The position numbers were made by a program, and so were the translations under genes. A DNA stretch of 64,000 nt from Microbacterium sp. MPKO10 (GTDB taxonomy: Bacteria; Actinomycetota; Actinomycetes; Actinomycetales; Microbacteriaceae). Location of the stretch: positions 496,001-560,000 of the forward strand of contig NZ_JAPCHX010000002.1 in the NCBI RefSeq assembly GCF_026107415.2, given 5' to 3'. Positions 1 to 8,228 of the stretch are shown in pieces. The notes under the pieces are model-generated. The model worked only from the letters and a program-made list of their open reading frames with translations. It had not been told where the DNA came from and did not search any database. Numbering within the stretch: position 1 is the stretch's first letter; each line of letters starts with the position of its first letter.

Positions 1-383
1 TCGCTGACGGAGACGTCGTGGAGTCGCTGCGCGCGGCCCGTGGCGACGGCATCGACATGCTCATTGGTATCGGAGGAGCGCCCGAGGGGGTGCTGACCTC
101 CGTCCCCGTCGCGGCGCTCGGCGGCCATATGCAGGGGCGCCTGGCTCCGCAGACCGACGGGGAGAAGGCCCAGGCGGATGCTGTCGGCCAACGCTATGGC
201 GACATTCTGCGCCTCGGCGACCTCGCGGCCGAGCCGGGGGTCTTCGTGCTGTCGGCGGTCACTGCCGCTGCTGGACTCGACGGTCCGACGCGCGAGCAGG
301 GCGAGGTCGCCGTGCACAGCCTGGTGATCGACGCGAGCGGCGAGCCGCGGCGCGTCGCCTGGCGGCATCCGGTCACGCGCTGA
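1..383 (+). CDS. GlpX-like class II fructose-1,6-bisphosphatase, C-terminal part
   Basis: The gene runs in from before the window; its frame is open from base 3. The remaining part aligns by eye with the C-terminal third of the complete GlpX that follows: a DGDV motif, then GIDMLIGIGGAPEG matching TRIDMCVGTGGSPEG of the neighbour, then GHMQGRLAP matching GFIQGRMAP. GlpX hydrolyses fructose-1,6-bisphosphate in gluconeogenesis. A second, diverged copy directly upstream of glpX is a tandem paralogue; its exact substrate cannot be told from this fragment. The tail after the shared core is shorter and differs. Confidence 0.75.
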   Translation, partial: ADGDVVESLRAARGDGIDMLIGIGGAPEGVLTSVPVAALGGHMQGRLAPQTDGEKAQADAVGQRYGDILRLGDLAAEPGVFVLSAVTAAAGLDGPTREQGEVAVHSLVIDASGEPRRVAWRHPVTR

Positions 384-581
384 CTCTAGAACGTCGAATG
401 ATTCTGGCGCCACTGAAGGATTCTGAATACGCACGGGATTCGGGGCATACGTGACCTGCGCGACACCGTGCACACCCGTGCACAGTTGTTCATGTGGTCA
501 TGCCAGAACAGTGACGCGGTTAGGCTGATAGTGGCGTGGACGTCCGGCCAATTCGTTATCACCGCCAAAACAGAGGACATC

Positions 582-1577
582 GTGAGCACAACTGACTCCG
601 CATCCCACTTCCGTCACCCTGACCGCAACCTCGCACTTGAACTGGTGCGCGCCACCGAGGCGGCAGCGATCCGCGCCGTCCCCTTCATCGGTCGCGGTGA
701 CAAGAATGCCGCCGATAAAGCAGCCGTCGATGCGATGCGCGCATTTCTGGGCACCGTCAACTTCGACGGCCGCGTCGTGATCGGCGAGGGGGAGAAAGAC
801 GAAGCCCCGATGCTGTTCAACGGAGAGGCCGTGGGCAACGGTTCGGGCCCGCACTGCGACATGGCCGTCGACCCGATCGACGGCACGAGCCTCACGGCCG
901 CAGGCCGTCAGAACGCATTGTCCGTCATCGCCGTCTCTGATCGCGGAACGATGCTCGACGCGTCGAGTGTGTTCTACATGGACAAGATCGTCACGGGCGA
1001 AGAGGGGATCGGCGTCGTCGATATCCGCAAACCCATTGGCGAGAACCTGCGCGCACTCGCGACAGCCAAGGGCAAGAAGGTCGAAGACCTCACGGTCGCT
1101 GTTCTGGATCGTCCTCGCCACGAGCAGCTGATCAACGACATCCGCGCTGCTGGGGCAGGCACGCGACTTATGCTCGACGGTGACGTCGCGGGCGGAATCA
1201 ACGCCGCGCTGTACGGAACACGCATCGATATGTGCGTCGGCACCGGCGGCAGCCCCGAGGGCATCGTCACGGCCTGTGCGCTCAAAGGCCTGAACGGGTT
1301 CATCCAGGGGCGGATGGCGCCGAAAGACGACGACGAGCGTCAGAAGGGCATCGACGCGGGTCTCAAGATGGATTACGTCTACGAGGCAGACGAGCTTGTC
1401 AACAGCGACAACACATTCTTCGTGGCGACGGGCGTCACCGACGGTGGTCTCGTGCAGGGCGTGCGTCGCCTCGGCCCGATCATTCGCACGTCAAGTGTTG
1501 TGTTGCGGTCGAAGTCGGGCACGATTCGGCGAATCTCAGCCGATCACCTGGCGAAGAAGTGGCTGGACGAAGAGTAG
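582..1577 (+). CDS. glpX: Fructose-1,6-bisphosphatase class II
   Basis: Product of 331 aa, near the usual GlpX length. It removes the 1-phosphate of fructose-1,6-bisphosphate (gluconeogenesis, cytoplasm). Visible motifs: GEGEKDEAPML at about residues 68-78 and DPIDGTS at about 97-103, the metal- and substrate-binding signatures of the family, then GTGGSPEG and GRMAP. I chose the GTG at 582 because GAGGA lies just upstream and the family similarity begins there; an ATG 114 bases earlier would add an unconserved extension. A TAGGCT hexamer at 521-526 may be the -10 element. It follows a GlpX-like paralogue and converges on rmuC. Confidence 0.93.
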   Translation: MSTTDSASHFRHPDRNLALELVRATEAAAIRAVPFIGRGDKNAADKAAVDAMRAFLGTVNFDGRVVIGEGEKDEAPMLFNGEAVGNGSGPHCDMAVDPIDGTSLTAAGRQNALSVIAVSDRGTMLDASSVFYMDKIVTGEEGIGVVDIRKPIGENLRALATAKGKKVEDLTVAVLDRPRHEQLINDIRAAGAGTRLMLDGDVAGGINAALYGTRIDMCVGTGGSPEGIVTACALKGLNGFIQGRMAPKDDDERQKGIDAGLKMDYVYEADELVNSDNTFFVATGVTDGGLVQGVRRLGPIIRTSSVVLRSKSGTIRRISADHLAKKWLDEE

Positions 1578-1670
1578 ATCTCGCAGGGGTAGATCTCGCC
1601 CGTGACCTGTCCTCGCCGGTGACGTGCATGGGATGGCTGCCCACGCAGGACGTCAGGAGCTGCTGACCAT
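1578..1670. other. Short convergent intergenic region with an 11-bp direct repeat
   Basis: Between the convergent 3' ends of glpX and rmuC. GTAGATCTCGC occurs at 1574-1584 and again at 1589-1599. I see no clear hairpin with a T-run, so no terminator is called. Confidence 0.4.
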
Positions 1671-2984
1671 TTAGACGTCATCGGATGCTGCCGAGCGACG
1701 TTCCTCGAGCGCGGCGGCGTCGAGCTCGGCCACCAGCTCGTCAGCGACCAGCTCGCGCGGTGCCTCTTCGACATCGCCCAACGCCGGGATGAGCCTCGAC
1801 TCGTCCATCTTGTTGAGCTTGCGCGCCGAGGGCAGAACGGTGCGCTCGAGCGAGCCGACGAAGCGGTTGTAATCGGTGACGGTCGACCGGACCGAACGGC
1901 CGAGCTTGTCGATATGCCCGGCCATCGTGCTGAGGCGTGAGTACAGTTCGCGGCTGAGGTCGAACAGCTGCTTCGCCTCGGCGGTGATGAGTTCCTGCTG
2001 CCAGCTGAATGCGACGGTTTTGAGCACAGACCAGAGCGTGACCGGCGAGGCAAGGGCGACGCGCTTGCCGAATGCAAACTCCATGAGCGTTGGATCGGCT
2101 TCGAGCGCGCTGGAGACCAGCGACTCACTGGGGATGAATGCGATCACCAGCTCTGGGCTTGCGTCGAGGCCGTCCCAGTAGGCCTTGCCGCCGAGGGCGG
2201 TGATATGGTCGCGGACCGCCTTGACGTGTGCGGCAAGCAGCTTTTGGCGACGTGCGCCCTCGTCTCCCGTTGCCGTCACGGGGATGGCGCTTGCCTCGAG
2301 ATACGAGCCCATCGGCACTTTCGAATCGACAGCAATGCTCTTGCCGCCGGGCAGGTGAACGACCATGTCGGGTCGTCCGGCACCGGCGTCCGAGGAAATC
2401 GATGTCTGAACGTCGAAGTCGACGCGCTCAATCAGCCCGGCCGCCTCGACGACGCTGCGCAGCTGCGTCTCGCCCCAGACCCCGCGCACCGAGTTGTTGC
2501 TGAGGGCCGCTGCGAGCGAATCGGCGGTCTGGCGCAAGTGCTCCTCTGACTGCGCGGCCGTCTTCAGCTGCTGTGAGAGCTCGCCGTGTTGCTTCTGCCG
2601 CTGTTCTTCCAGCTCGGTGACCGTGCGCTGCATGTCCTGAAGACTCTGTCGCACGGGTGCGATCGCCTGCAGAAGTGAATTCTCTGCTTTGTCGCGTTCG
2701 GCACGCTGCTCGCGCTCACGGGTGAGTTGCGTCACCTGCGTGTTCAACTGTTCGGCCGTGGCCTCCATGCGCGCAAGATCTGCCTGCAGATCTGCGCGGG
2801 CGGCTGACTCCTCGGCGCGCACGGCCTGCAGCTGCTGAGCATGGCGTGCCTCAAGAACGGCGGGGTTGGTAGCATCCGCCCCGCTTTTCGCGCGGATCAG
2901 GAACACCGCCCAGGCGAGGGCTGCGCCGACAAGGGCACCGATGACGAGACCGATGATGAGGGGGAGCGTTGCGTCCATGCTCAC
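1671..2984 (-). CDS. rmuC: DNA recombination protein RmuC
   Basis: Product of 437 aa with one N-terminal membrane segment (about residues 8-30). It is followed by a long Ala/Glu/Gln-rich coiled-coil region (about 35-170) and the RmuC nuclease-like domain (about 190-400), including GVWGETQLRSVVEAAGL and LPGGKSIAVDSKVP. RmuC proteins limit recombination at inverted repeats; the biochemistry is poorly known. Convergent with glpX and divergent from ychF. Confidence 0.92.
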   Translation of the reverse strand: MSMDATLPLIIGLVIGALVGAALAWAVFLIRAKSGADATNPAVLEARHAQQLQAVRAEESAARADLQADLARMEATAEQLNTQVTQLTREREQRAERDKAENSLLQAIAPVRQSLQDMQRTVTELEEQRQKQHGELSQQLKTAAQSEEHLRQTADSLAAALSNNSVRGVWGETQLRSVVEAAGLIERVDFDVQTSISSDAGAGRPDMVVHLPGGKSIAVDSKVPMGSYLEASAIPVTATGDEGARRQKLLAAHVKAVRDHITALGGKAYWDGLDASPELVIAFIPSESLVSSALEADPTLMEFAFGKRVALASPVTLWSVLKTVAFSWQQELITAEAKQLFDLSRELYSRLSTMAGHIDKLGRSVRSTVTDYNRFVGSLERTVLPSARKLNKMDESRLIPALGDVEEAPRELVADELVAELDAAALEERRSAASDDV

Positions 2985-3027
2985 ATGTTCTCAGGAGGCA
3001 CCGACAACGACGGGACGAATGCGCGCC

Positions 3028-3058
3028 TGTCGCTTCGCACCGGTACGATAGAGCCTCG
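3028..3058 (+). promoter_or_regulatory. Candidate leaderless promoter of ychF
   Basis: TACGAT at 3044-3049 sits 8 bases before the GTG start of ychF. No Shine-Dalgarno sequence precedes the GTG, so transcription may begin at or near the start codon. No convincing -35 was found. Confidence 0.4.
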
Positions 3059-4131
3059 TGGCTCTCACTATCGGAATCGTCGGACTTCCCAACGTCGGCA
3101 AATCAACCCTGTTCAATGCACTGACCAAGAACGAGGTGCTCGCGGCAAACTATCCGTTTGCGACCATCGAGCCGAACGTGGGCGTGGTCAACCTGCCGGA
3201 CGGACGCCTTGACGTTCTCGCGACAATCTTCGGCAGCGAGCGCATCCTCCCTGCGACAGTGTCGTTCGTCGACATCGCCGGTATCGTGCGCGGCGCGAGC
3301 GAGGGCGAGGGGCTTGGCAACAAGTTCTTGGCCAACATCCGTGAGGCAGACGCGATCGCCGAGGTCGTGCGCGGTTTCCACGATGGTGACGTCGTGCATG
3401 TCGACGGCAAGATCGACCCGCAGTCTGACATGGAGACCATCAACACCGAGTTGATTCTCGCCGATCTCGAGACGCTCGAGCGCGCGATTGCGCGGTATGA
3501 GAAAGAGGCGCGTGGCAAGAAGATCGGGCCGGAGGTGCTCGCTGCGGCAAAAGAGGCGCAGGAGGTTCTGCAGGCGGGAACGCCGCTGTCTGCGGCATCC
3601 GTCGATCTCGACCCCATCAAAGAACTCGGGCTCCTCACTGCGAAGCCATTTATCTACGTCTTCAATGTCGACGAGGAGATTTTGACGGATGCTGCCAAGA
3701 AGCAGGAGCTTGCCGCGCTTGTCGCTCCGGCCGAGGCTGTCTTCCTCGACGCGAAGATCGAGTCAGAGCTGATCGATCTTGACCCAGAGGATGCCGCCGA
3801 GCTGCTGGCCTCCACAGGGCAAGACGAATCGGGGCTCGACCAGCTGGCGCGTGTGGGCTTTGACACGCTGGGATTGCAGACGTATCTGACGGCGGGGCCG
3901 AAAGAAGCGCGTGCCTGGACGATCGGCAAGGGCTGGAAGGCGCCGCAGGCGGCTGGGGTCATTCACACCGACTTTGAGAAGGGCTTCATCAAGGCTGAGG
4001 TCATCTCGTTCGATGATCTCGTCGAGACCGGTTCGGTCGCCGAGGCGCGCGCCAAGGGTAAGGCCCGCGTGGAGGGCAAGGACTACGTGATGCGCGATGG
4101 TGACGTGGTGGAGTGGAGATTTTCAACCTGA
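3058..4131 (+). CDS. ychF: Redox-regulated ATPase YchF (Obg-like)
   Basis: Product of 357 aa, the normal size. P-loop GLPNVGKS at residues 9-16, the YchF-type NVDE in place of NKxD near residue 200, and a C-terminal TGS domain. YchF is a universal ATPase of the Obg/HflX superfamily that binds ribosomes. Most family members end in FRFNV; this copy ends in VVEWRFST, so the last residues have been exchanged. The 3' end is the first of nine related repeats downstream, consistent with use of this gene end as an insertion site that keeps the protein intact. Confidence 0.96.
   Translation: MALTIGIVGLPNVGKSTLFNALTKNEVLAANYPFATIEPNVGVVNLPDGRLDVLATIFGSERILPATVSFVDIAGIVRGASEGEGLGNKFLANIREADAIAEVVRGFHDGDVVHVDGKIDPQSDMETINTELILADLETLERAIARYEKEARGKKIGPEVLAAAKEAQEVLQAGTPLSAASVDLDPIKELGLLTAKPFIYVFNVDEEILTDAAKKQELAALVAPAEAVFLDAKIESELIDLDPEDAAELLASTGQDESGLDQLARVGFDTLGLQTYLTAGPKEARAWTIGKGWKAPQAAGVIHTDFEKGFIKAEVISFDDLVETGSVAEARAKGKARVEGKDYVMRDGDVVEWRFST
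4096..4131 (+). repeat. Boundary repeat A1 (3' end of ychF)
   Basis: Final codons of ychF: DGDVVEWRFST-stop. GACGTGGTGGAG is shared exactly with A3. The sequence after the stop (ACATCTGACTCC) resembles the flanks of A6 (ACGTCTGGTGAG) and A9 (ACGTCTGATCCC). Confidence 0.8.
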
Positions 4132-4163
4132 CATCTGACTCCCCGGCACATTCTGGACTGGGC

Positions 4164-4179
4164 GCGACCGGGTGTGAGC
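4164..4179 (+). repeat. 16-bp direct repeat, copy 1
   Basis: GCGACCGGGTGTGAGC occurs here, just right of A1, and again at 9360-9375, just right of A2. The position relative to the two boundary repeats suggests duplicated flanking sequence around module M1. Confidence 0.55.
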
Positions 4180-4295
4180 GACTTTCAACAGCACTCTGGG
4201 CGGGGTATGTCGAGGAGATTGACGCCGAGCGAGCTGCGGTCCGTCGTGGGAGTACGGACCAGTTGGTCATGATGGCCGCGTGGTGCGAGGCTCGT

Positions 4296-5705
4296 TCAGG
4301 ATGTTGCCCGAGAATGCCCGATGGTGCCCACCGCCGCGATTGCAGCCCCGACGAGCGCGGCCGCCGCGCAGACGAGCAGCGCGCTGTTGACTCCGGATGC
4401 CACGTCAACGCCGATCGCCTGCCACACCGCCGAGACAACGGCGACGCCGGCCCCGATGCCGAGGAGATAGAACATGCGCCCGAGGGACCAGGCCGCTTCC
4501 TCAGCTCCAGCAGGCGTGTCAGAGGCGACGACCGCTTCGGCGGGCGACTCGACGGCACCGATGCCGGCCCCGACGATCGCCAGCGGAGCGAGGACGAACC
4601 ACCAGGGCATTCCCGGCGTGACGTGCCCGAGCCAGACGACGCCGGCCGCGGTGCACACGAGTCCGGGCACAAGGAACCATGCGGCGTGGACCCGCCCCGC
4701 GTACCTCTCGGCGACCGGGGCAGTGAACAGAGCGCCCAGGACGATGGGCATCAGGAGTAGGCCAGCACTCAACGGCGAGTGCCCGAGGTCGTCCTGGAGG
4801 TACCCGGACAAGGGGAAGAACACACCCAGGCTGGCGAACTCCGTGAGCCCCCTGACGACGTTGCCGGCAGCGAAGCGGCGGCGGCGCAGCAGTCGCAGCA
4901 ACAGCAGCGGACGGCGGCGTCGTGCCCCGGCGACGGCCAGCGCCGCGAGGAGACCGAGCGCGATGACCAAAGCCGCGGCGAGGGCGACGGGACTCGCGTC
5001 GAGCCGCGCGCCGTCGATCACGGCGAAGAACAGGGTCGCCGCTGCCGCCGCGGCGATCACGGCCTCAAGTGCGTCGCGCATCAGGACCGAGGACCGGCCT
5101 CCCGCAGCCCGAGCAGGCGGAAGCGCCCTCCAGACCGCCGCGGCCGTCACGACCGCGAGCACGACGTCCAGGCCGAACAGCGCGCGCCAGCTCGTCGCCG
5201 CCGCCAGCGCTGCGGGCAGGACCGGGCCCAGCGCCGCCGCGAGCAGAGCGGCCAGTGCCTGCGTCTGGGTGGCCTGCTTGGCATCGGGACCAGTGTCGCC
5301 TCCGCGCACGAGACGATGCACGGCCGGCTCCACGAGGCCCGCGCCAAGCCCTTGTGCGGCGCGGGCCGCGAGGAGTACCGAGATGGTGGGCGCGAACGCG
5401 GCGACGGCCGAGGCCAGGCCGAAGCCGAGAAGTCCGGCCAGCAGCACGCTGCGCGCGTCGAGGATCGCCGTCGCCCGCGCCCCCACGGGGATCGCCGCTG
5501 CGGCCACGATGACGAACGCGGCGACGACCCACGTCGACTCCGCGATGCCGGAGCCGAACTCGGCCTGGATAGACGGGAGGAGGATGACAATCCCTGCCAG
5601 GTCCAGGACCACGACGAAGGTCGCTGCGGCGAGCAGCAGAGGCCGTGCGGCCGCGCGTCGGCGGGGCCCGTGCCCCTCCGGCTCAACCGGGTTCGCCTCG
5701 ACCAT
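4296..5705 (-). CDS. MFS drug-efflux transporter
   Basis: Product of 469 aa with 12-14 hydrophobic segments and an overall major facilitator superfamily layout; an Arg-rich cytoplasmic loop (ARRRRPLLLLRLLRRRR) lies past the middle. Likely a proton-driven exporter in the membrane. Its ATG overlaps the stop of the upstream TetR gene (ATGA at 5705), so the two are translationally coupled. It is last in an operon acr3-like / tetR / mfs on the minus strand of module M1. Very GC-rich compared with neighbouring modules. Substrate unknown. Confidence 0.82.
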   Translation of the reverse strand: MVEANPVEPEGHGPRRRAAARPLLLAAATFVVVLDLAGIVILLPSIQAEFGSGIAESTWVVAAFVIVAAAAIPVGARATAILDARSVLLAGLLGFGLASAVAAFAPTISVLLAARAAQGLGAGLVEPAVHRLVRGGDTGPDAKQATQTQALAALLAAALGPVLPAALAAATSWRALFGLDVVLAVVTAAAVWRALPPARAAGGRSSVLMRDALEAVIAAAAAATLFFAVIDGARLDASPVALAAALVIALGLLAALAVAGARRRRPLLLLRLLRRRRFAAGNVVRGLTEFASLGVFFPLSGYLQDDLGHSPLSAGLLLMPIVLGALFTAPVAERYAGRVHAAWFLVPGLVCTAAGVVWLGHVTPGMPWWFVLAPLAIVGAGIGAVESPAEAVVASDTPAGAEEAAWSLGRMFYLLGIGAGVAVVSAVWQAIGVDVASGVNSALLVCAAAALVGAAIAAVGTIGHSRATS

Positions 5706-6304
5706 CACCGGCGGCCCTCCTCGGTGCCCGGCTTCGCCAGACGGCTGAGCGCTGCCGTCGCCCCGGAGACGTCGAGGCGAGGATCGAGCAGGCTGTGCAG
5801 CCACAGACCGTCGCCGGCCGCGACGATCGCGGTCGCGACGTCGGCCGCCGTCGACCCAGCGGGGCGGGGGGACGAGCCGCCCTCGACGGCGACGATCTCG
5901 GCGACCCGCAGGCGGAGGCGGCCCAGAACGGCGGCTATCCGATCTCGCAGCTGCTCGTCCCGCGAGGCCTCGCGCATCGCCTCGAGCAGCACACCGGCCC
6001 GCGCCGAGCCCGCACCGGCTTCGCTCGTCCACGCGAAGAGTTCCTCGACCGACTCCACCGCGGTGAGCTCGGAGTCGGGGAACATCTCCTCGACCGCCGC
6101 CGCGGCCGCCTCGACCAGCATCGACTGCTTCCCACGGAAGTGATAACTGACCGCGCCGTGCGGCAGTCCCGCACGCTCGGCGACGGCGCGGGTCGTGACC
6201 CTTCCCCACCCCATCTCGGCGATGAGGTCGGCCGCGGCAGCCAACAGCCTGCCTCGCGTCGTCGCGCCGTGCCCCTGCGGGTCTTGTCCAACTGGACTGT
6301 CCAT
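5705..6304 (-). CDS. TetR-family regulator (module M1)
   Basis: Product of 199 aa. N-terminal TetR HTH at about residues 13-60 (TTRAVAERAGLPHGAVSYHF) and a helical ligand-binding C-terminal part. I start at the ATG 6304 because a longer version would run into the upstream gene. It lies 10 bases after the ACR3-like gene and overlaps the MFS gene by ATGA, so it is in the middle of the operon. A near-palindrome spans its own start codon. Likely senses a substrate of the MFS pump. Confidence 0.85.
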   Translation of the reverse strand: MDSPVGQDPQGHGATTRGRLLAAAADLIAEMGWGRVTTRAVAERAGLPHGAVSYHFRGKQSMLVEAAAAAVEEMFPDSELTAVESVEELFAWTSEAGAGSARAGVLLEAMREASRDEQLRDRIAAVLGRLRLRVAEIVAVEGGSSPRPAGSTAADVATAIVAAGDGLWLHSLLDPRLDVSGATAALSRLAKPGTEEGRR

Positions 6305-6311
6305 ACGGACA
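6298..6311. promoter_or_regulatory. Candidate TetR operator over the tetR start codon
   Basis: TGTCCATACGGACA is palindromic except for one mismatched pair at the centre, and covers the ATG of the TetR gene. It would suit autoregulation. No promoter hexamers were assigned. Confidence 0.4.
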
Positions 6312-6314
6312 ATT

Positions 6315-7301
6315 TTAGCGCACAGAGGCACTCGGGCGGGACTGGTCCGGCACAAGGCAAGGTACGAGGCGCACGAAGACCACCATGACGACCAGTTCGA
6401 CCAGCGTCTGTGTGACCACGACGAGCGGGGCCAGGTCGAACGTCGCGGGAAGGGCGAGGACCAGCGGCAGCACGACGAGAGAATTCCGGGTCGCACCGCT
6501 GAACACGACTGCGCGCCTCCCAGGTACGTCCAGCCCGGCGGCCCTGCCGGCCAGCATGCCGACCGGCACCATGACGGCGGCGAAGAGGACGTAGACGGGC
6601 AGCGCCAGGAGCAGCGAGCCGATCCTCGCCCCGACTCCCGCGACCTGCGAGGCGACGACGACCGCGAGAGTGGCGACCATGAGCGGCACCATCGAACCCA
6701 TGACGGCCTCCTCGACCCTCCGCCCGATGCGGGTGCGAGCGGCGGCGAGCTGCGTGAGCGCCGCGGCGACCAGCGGCAGGGCGATGATGAGGATGAACGC
6801 CTCGACGAAGGGCCCGAACTCGACGGAGCCGACGAACTCCGAGCCGACGAATAGCCACAGGTACACGGGCAGCAGGAGCATCTGGGCGAGCATGAGCAGC
6901 GGGGCCGCGGCCAGGAGCTTCTCCTTGTCGCCGCCAGCGAGTCCTGTGAAGACGATCACGTAGTCGATGCATGGGGTCAGCAGCACGAACAGCACCCCGA
7001 CGAGGAGCACCTGGTCGTGAGCCACGATCCGCGACAGCAGCCACACGATCGCGGGCACCAGCATGAAGTTCACGACGAGGATCGTCGAGAGGAATCGCCA
7101 GTCGCGGAAGGCGTGCCCGATCCTGCCGAAGGGGATGCCGAGGAACGTGGCGTAGAGCAGCAGAGCGAGCACGGGGTGGATCGCCAGCTCGGCGGGGTGG
7201 GCGACCGCGGGCCAGGCCAGTCCGACGGCGGCCCCGAGGGCCAGGCCCACGACGTAGAGCGCCACCTGGTGCCGCTCCATCCACTCCACGCTCATCTGCA
7301 T
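6315..7301 (-). CDS. ACR3/BASS-family carrier, probable arsenite exporter
   Basis: Product of 328 aa, about ten transmembrane segments. GIPFGRIGHAFRDWRF and a Cys inside a membrane segment (LLTPCIDYV) resemble the conserved Cys of ACR3 arsenite permeases; the wider family also holds bile-acid:sodium symporters. I start at ATG 7301, with GAGGG 8-12 bases upstream; ATGs at 7295 and 7280 are possible. First gene of an operon with tetR and mfs, and divergent from merR across a MerR-type operator, which favours a metal(loid) substrate. Confidence 0.72.
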   Translation of the reverse strand: MQMSVEWMERHQVALYVVGLALGAAVGLAWPAVAHPAELAIHPVLALLLYATFLGIPFGRIGHAFRDWRFLSTILVVNFMLVPAIVWLLSRIVAHDQVLLVGVLFVLLTPCIDYVIVFTGLAGGDKEKLLAAAPLLMLAQMLLLPVYLWLFVGSEFVGSVEFGPFVEAFILIIALPLVAAALTQLAAARTRIGRRVEEAVMGSMVPLMVATLAVVVASQVAGVGARIGSLLLALPVYVLFAAVMVPVGMLAGRAAGLDVPGRRAVVFSGATRNSLVVLPLVLALPATFDLAPLVVVTQTLVELVVMVVFVRLVPCLVPDQSRPSASVR

Positions 7302-7356
7302 CTGTTCGCCCTCATCATGTTCAAGGGCGGGAAATCCCGCCTCCAGAAGAACGTTA

Positions 7357-7380
7357 GACCTTAAACCCAGGTTGAAGGTC
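7357..7380. promoter_or_regulatory. MerR-type operator/promoter between acr3-like gene and merR
   Basis: GACCTT at 7357-7362 and AAGGTC at 7375-7380 form a perfect dyad with AACC and GGTT inside it. On the minus strand TTGACC and TCTAAC flank it as -35 and -10 with an 18-base spacer, longer than the optimal 17, as in promoters activated by MerR-family twisting. It should drive the acr3-tetR-mfs operon and may control merR too. Confidence 0.7.
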
Positions 7381-7406
7381 AAGCCGGCGAAGCATAGGCT
7401 CGAAGC

Positions 7407-7835
7407 ATGAAGATCTCCGAGGTCGCCGAGCGCAGCGGGGTGCCGGCGAGCACCCTGCGCTACTACGAGCGCCTCGGCATCCTCGCCGCGCGCCGGAGCC
7501 CGAACGGATACCGCGACTTCGACGAGGGCCATCTCGAACGCCTCGACTTCATCGCCGCGGCCAAGCGGCTCGGCCTCGAGCTGCCCGAGATCCGCCGGCT
7601 CCTCGAGCTCGCCGACACGGGAACCTGCACCGGCGTCAAAGCCGCGCTGCAGCCGCTGCTGGCCGAGCAGATCGCCGCCGTCGAGCGGCGGCTGAGGATC
7701 CTGACTGAGCTGCAGCAGCAGCTGAGTGCAGCGCAGGCCCACGTCGACGCCTGCCCGGACAGCGACGAGCCCTGCCGGTCGGAGTGCGCGTTCCGGGCCT
7801 TCGCGGGGACCGCGGCGGGACTCGACCAGGAGTAG
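7407..7835 (+). CDS. MerR-family heavy-metal regulator
   Basis: Product of 142 aa. Winged HTH at the N terminus (KISEVAERSGVPASTLRYYER), a coiled-coil dimerisation helix at about 85-115, and cysteines at 74, 116, 123 and 127 (TGTC and CPDSDEPCRSEC). The Cys pattern resembles but does not match that of mercury MerR (82, 117, 126). Divergent from the ACR3-like operon and 33 bases ahead of cmtR. The inducing metal cannot be named from the sequence. Confidence 0.85.
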   Translation: MKISEVAERSGVPASTLRYYERLGILAARRSPNGYRDFDEGHLERLDFIAAAKRLGLELPEIRRLLELADTGTCTGVKAALQPLLAEQIAAVERRLRILTELQQQLSAAQAHVDACPDSDEPCRSECAFRAFAGTAAGLDQE

Positions 7836-7841
7836 CCAATA

Positions 7842-7877
7842 GGTCAGCAACTGCTGTATGGTCATTATGTGCTGACC
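7842..7877. promoter_or_regulatory. Candidate CmtR operator with overlapping promoter
   Basis: GGTCAGCA at 7842-7849 and TGCTGACC at 7870-7877 are a perfect 8-bp inverted repeat. TATGGT between them can serve as a -10, and the GTG of cmtR (7869) lies at the right arm, so the message is probably leaderless and autorepressed. Confidence 0.6.
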
Positions 7878-8228
7878 ATTGCCTCGCGCGTCGACGTCAT
7901 GAACCGGCTGGGCCGCGCCATGGCCGACCCGACCCGATCCCGCATCCTGCTCGCCCTGCTCTACGAGCCCGGATACCCGGCGAAGCTCGCCCGCGACCTC
8001 GAACTCACCCGCACGAACGTCTCCAACCACCTGTCCTGCCTGCGCGGCTGCGGCATCGTCGTCGCCGAGCCCGAGGGCAGGCAGACCCGCTACGAGATCG
8101 CCGACCCGCACATCGCCGTCGCGCTCTCGGCGCTCGTCGACGTCACCCTCGCCGTCGACGAGAGCGTCCCGTGCATGGACCCGCAGTGCTCGGTGCCGGG
8201 CTGCTGCGACGCGGGAGTCGTCCGGTGA
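7869..8228 (+). CDS. cmtR: CmtR-type ArsR-family cadmium/lead-sensing repressor
   Basis: Product of 119 aa from a GTG start. Winged HTH with LTRTNVSNHLSCLRGCGIV. Cys57, Cys61 and Cys102 fall at exactly the positions of the three metal ligands of Mycobacterium tuberculosis CmtR; a further PQCSVPGCC tail adds more cysteines. CmtR represses its operon and leaves DNA on binding Cd or Pb. The GTGA overlap at 8225-8228 couples it to the downstream cation transporter. Confidence 0.9.
   Translation: MLTIASRVDVMNRLGRAMADPTRSRILLALLYEPGYPAKLARDLELTRTNVSNHLSCLRGCGIVVAEPEGRQTRYEIADPHIAVALSALVDVTLAVDESVPCMDPQCSVPGCCDAGVVR

Noticed and set aside
4779-6143. Long plus-strand frames opposite the MFS and TetR genes
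   Set aside because: High-GC shadow frames; the minus strand shows clear transporter and HTH motifs, these show only Arg/Ala-rich low-complexity sequence.
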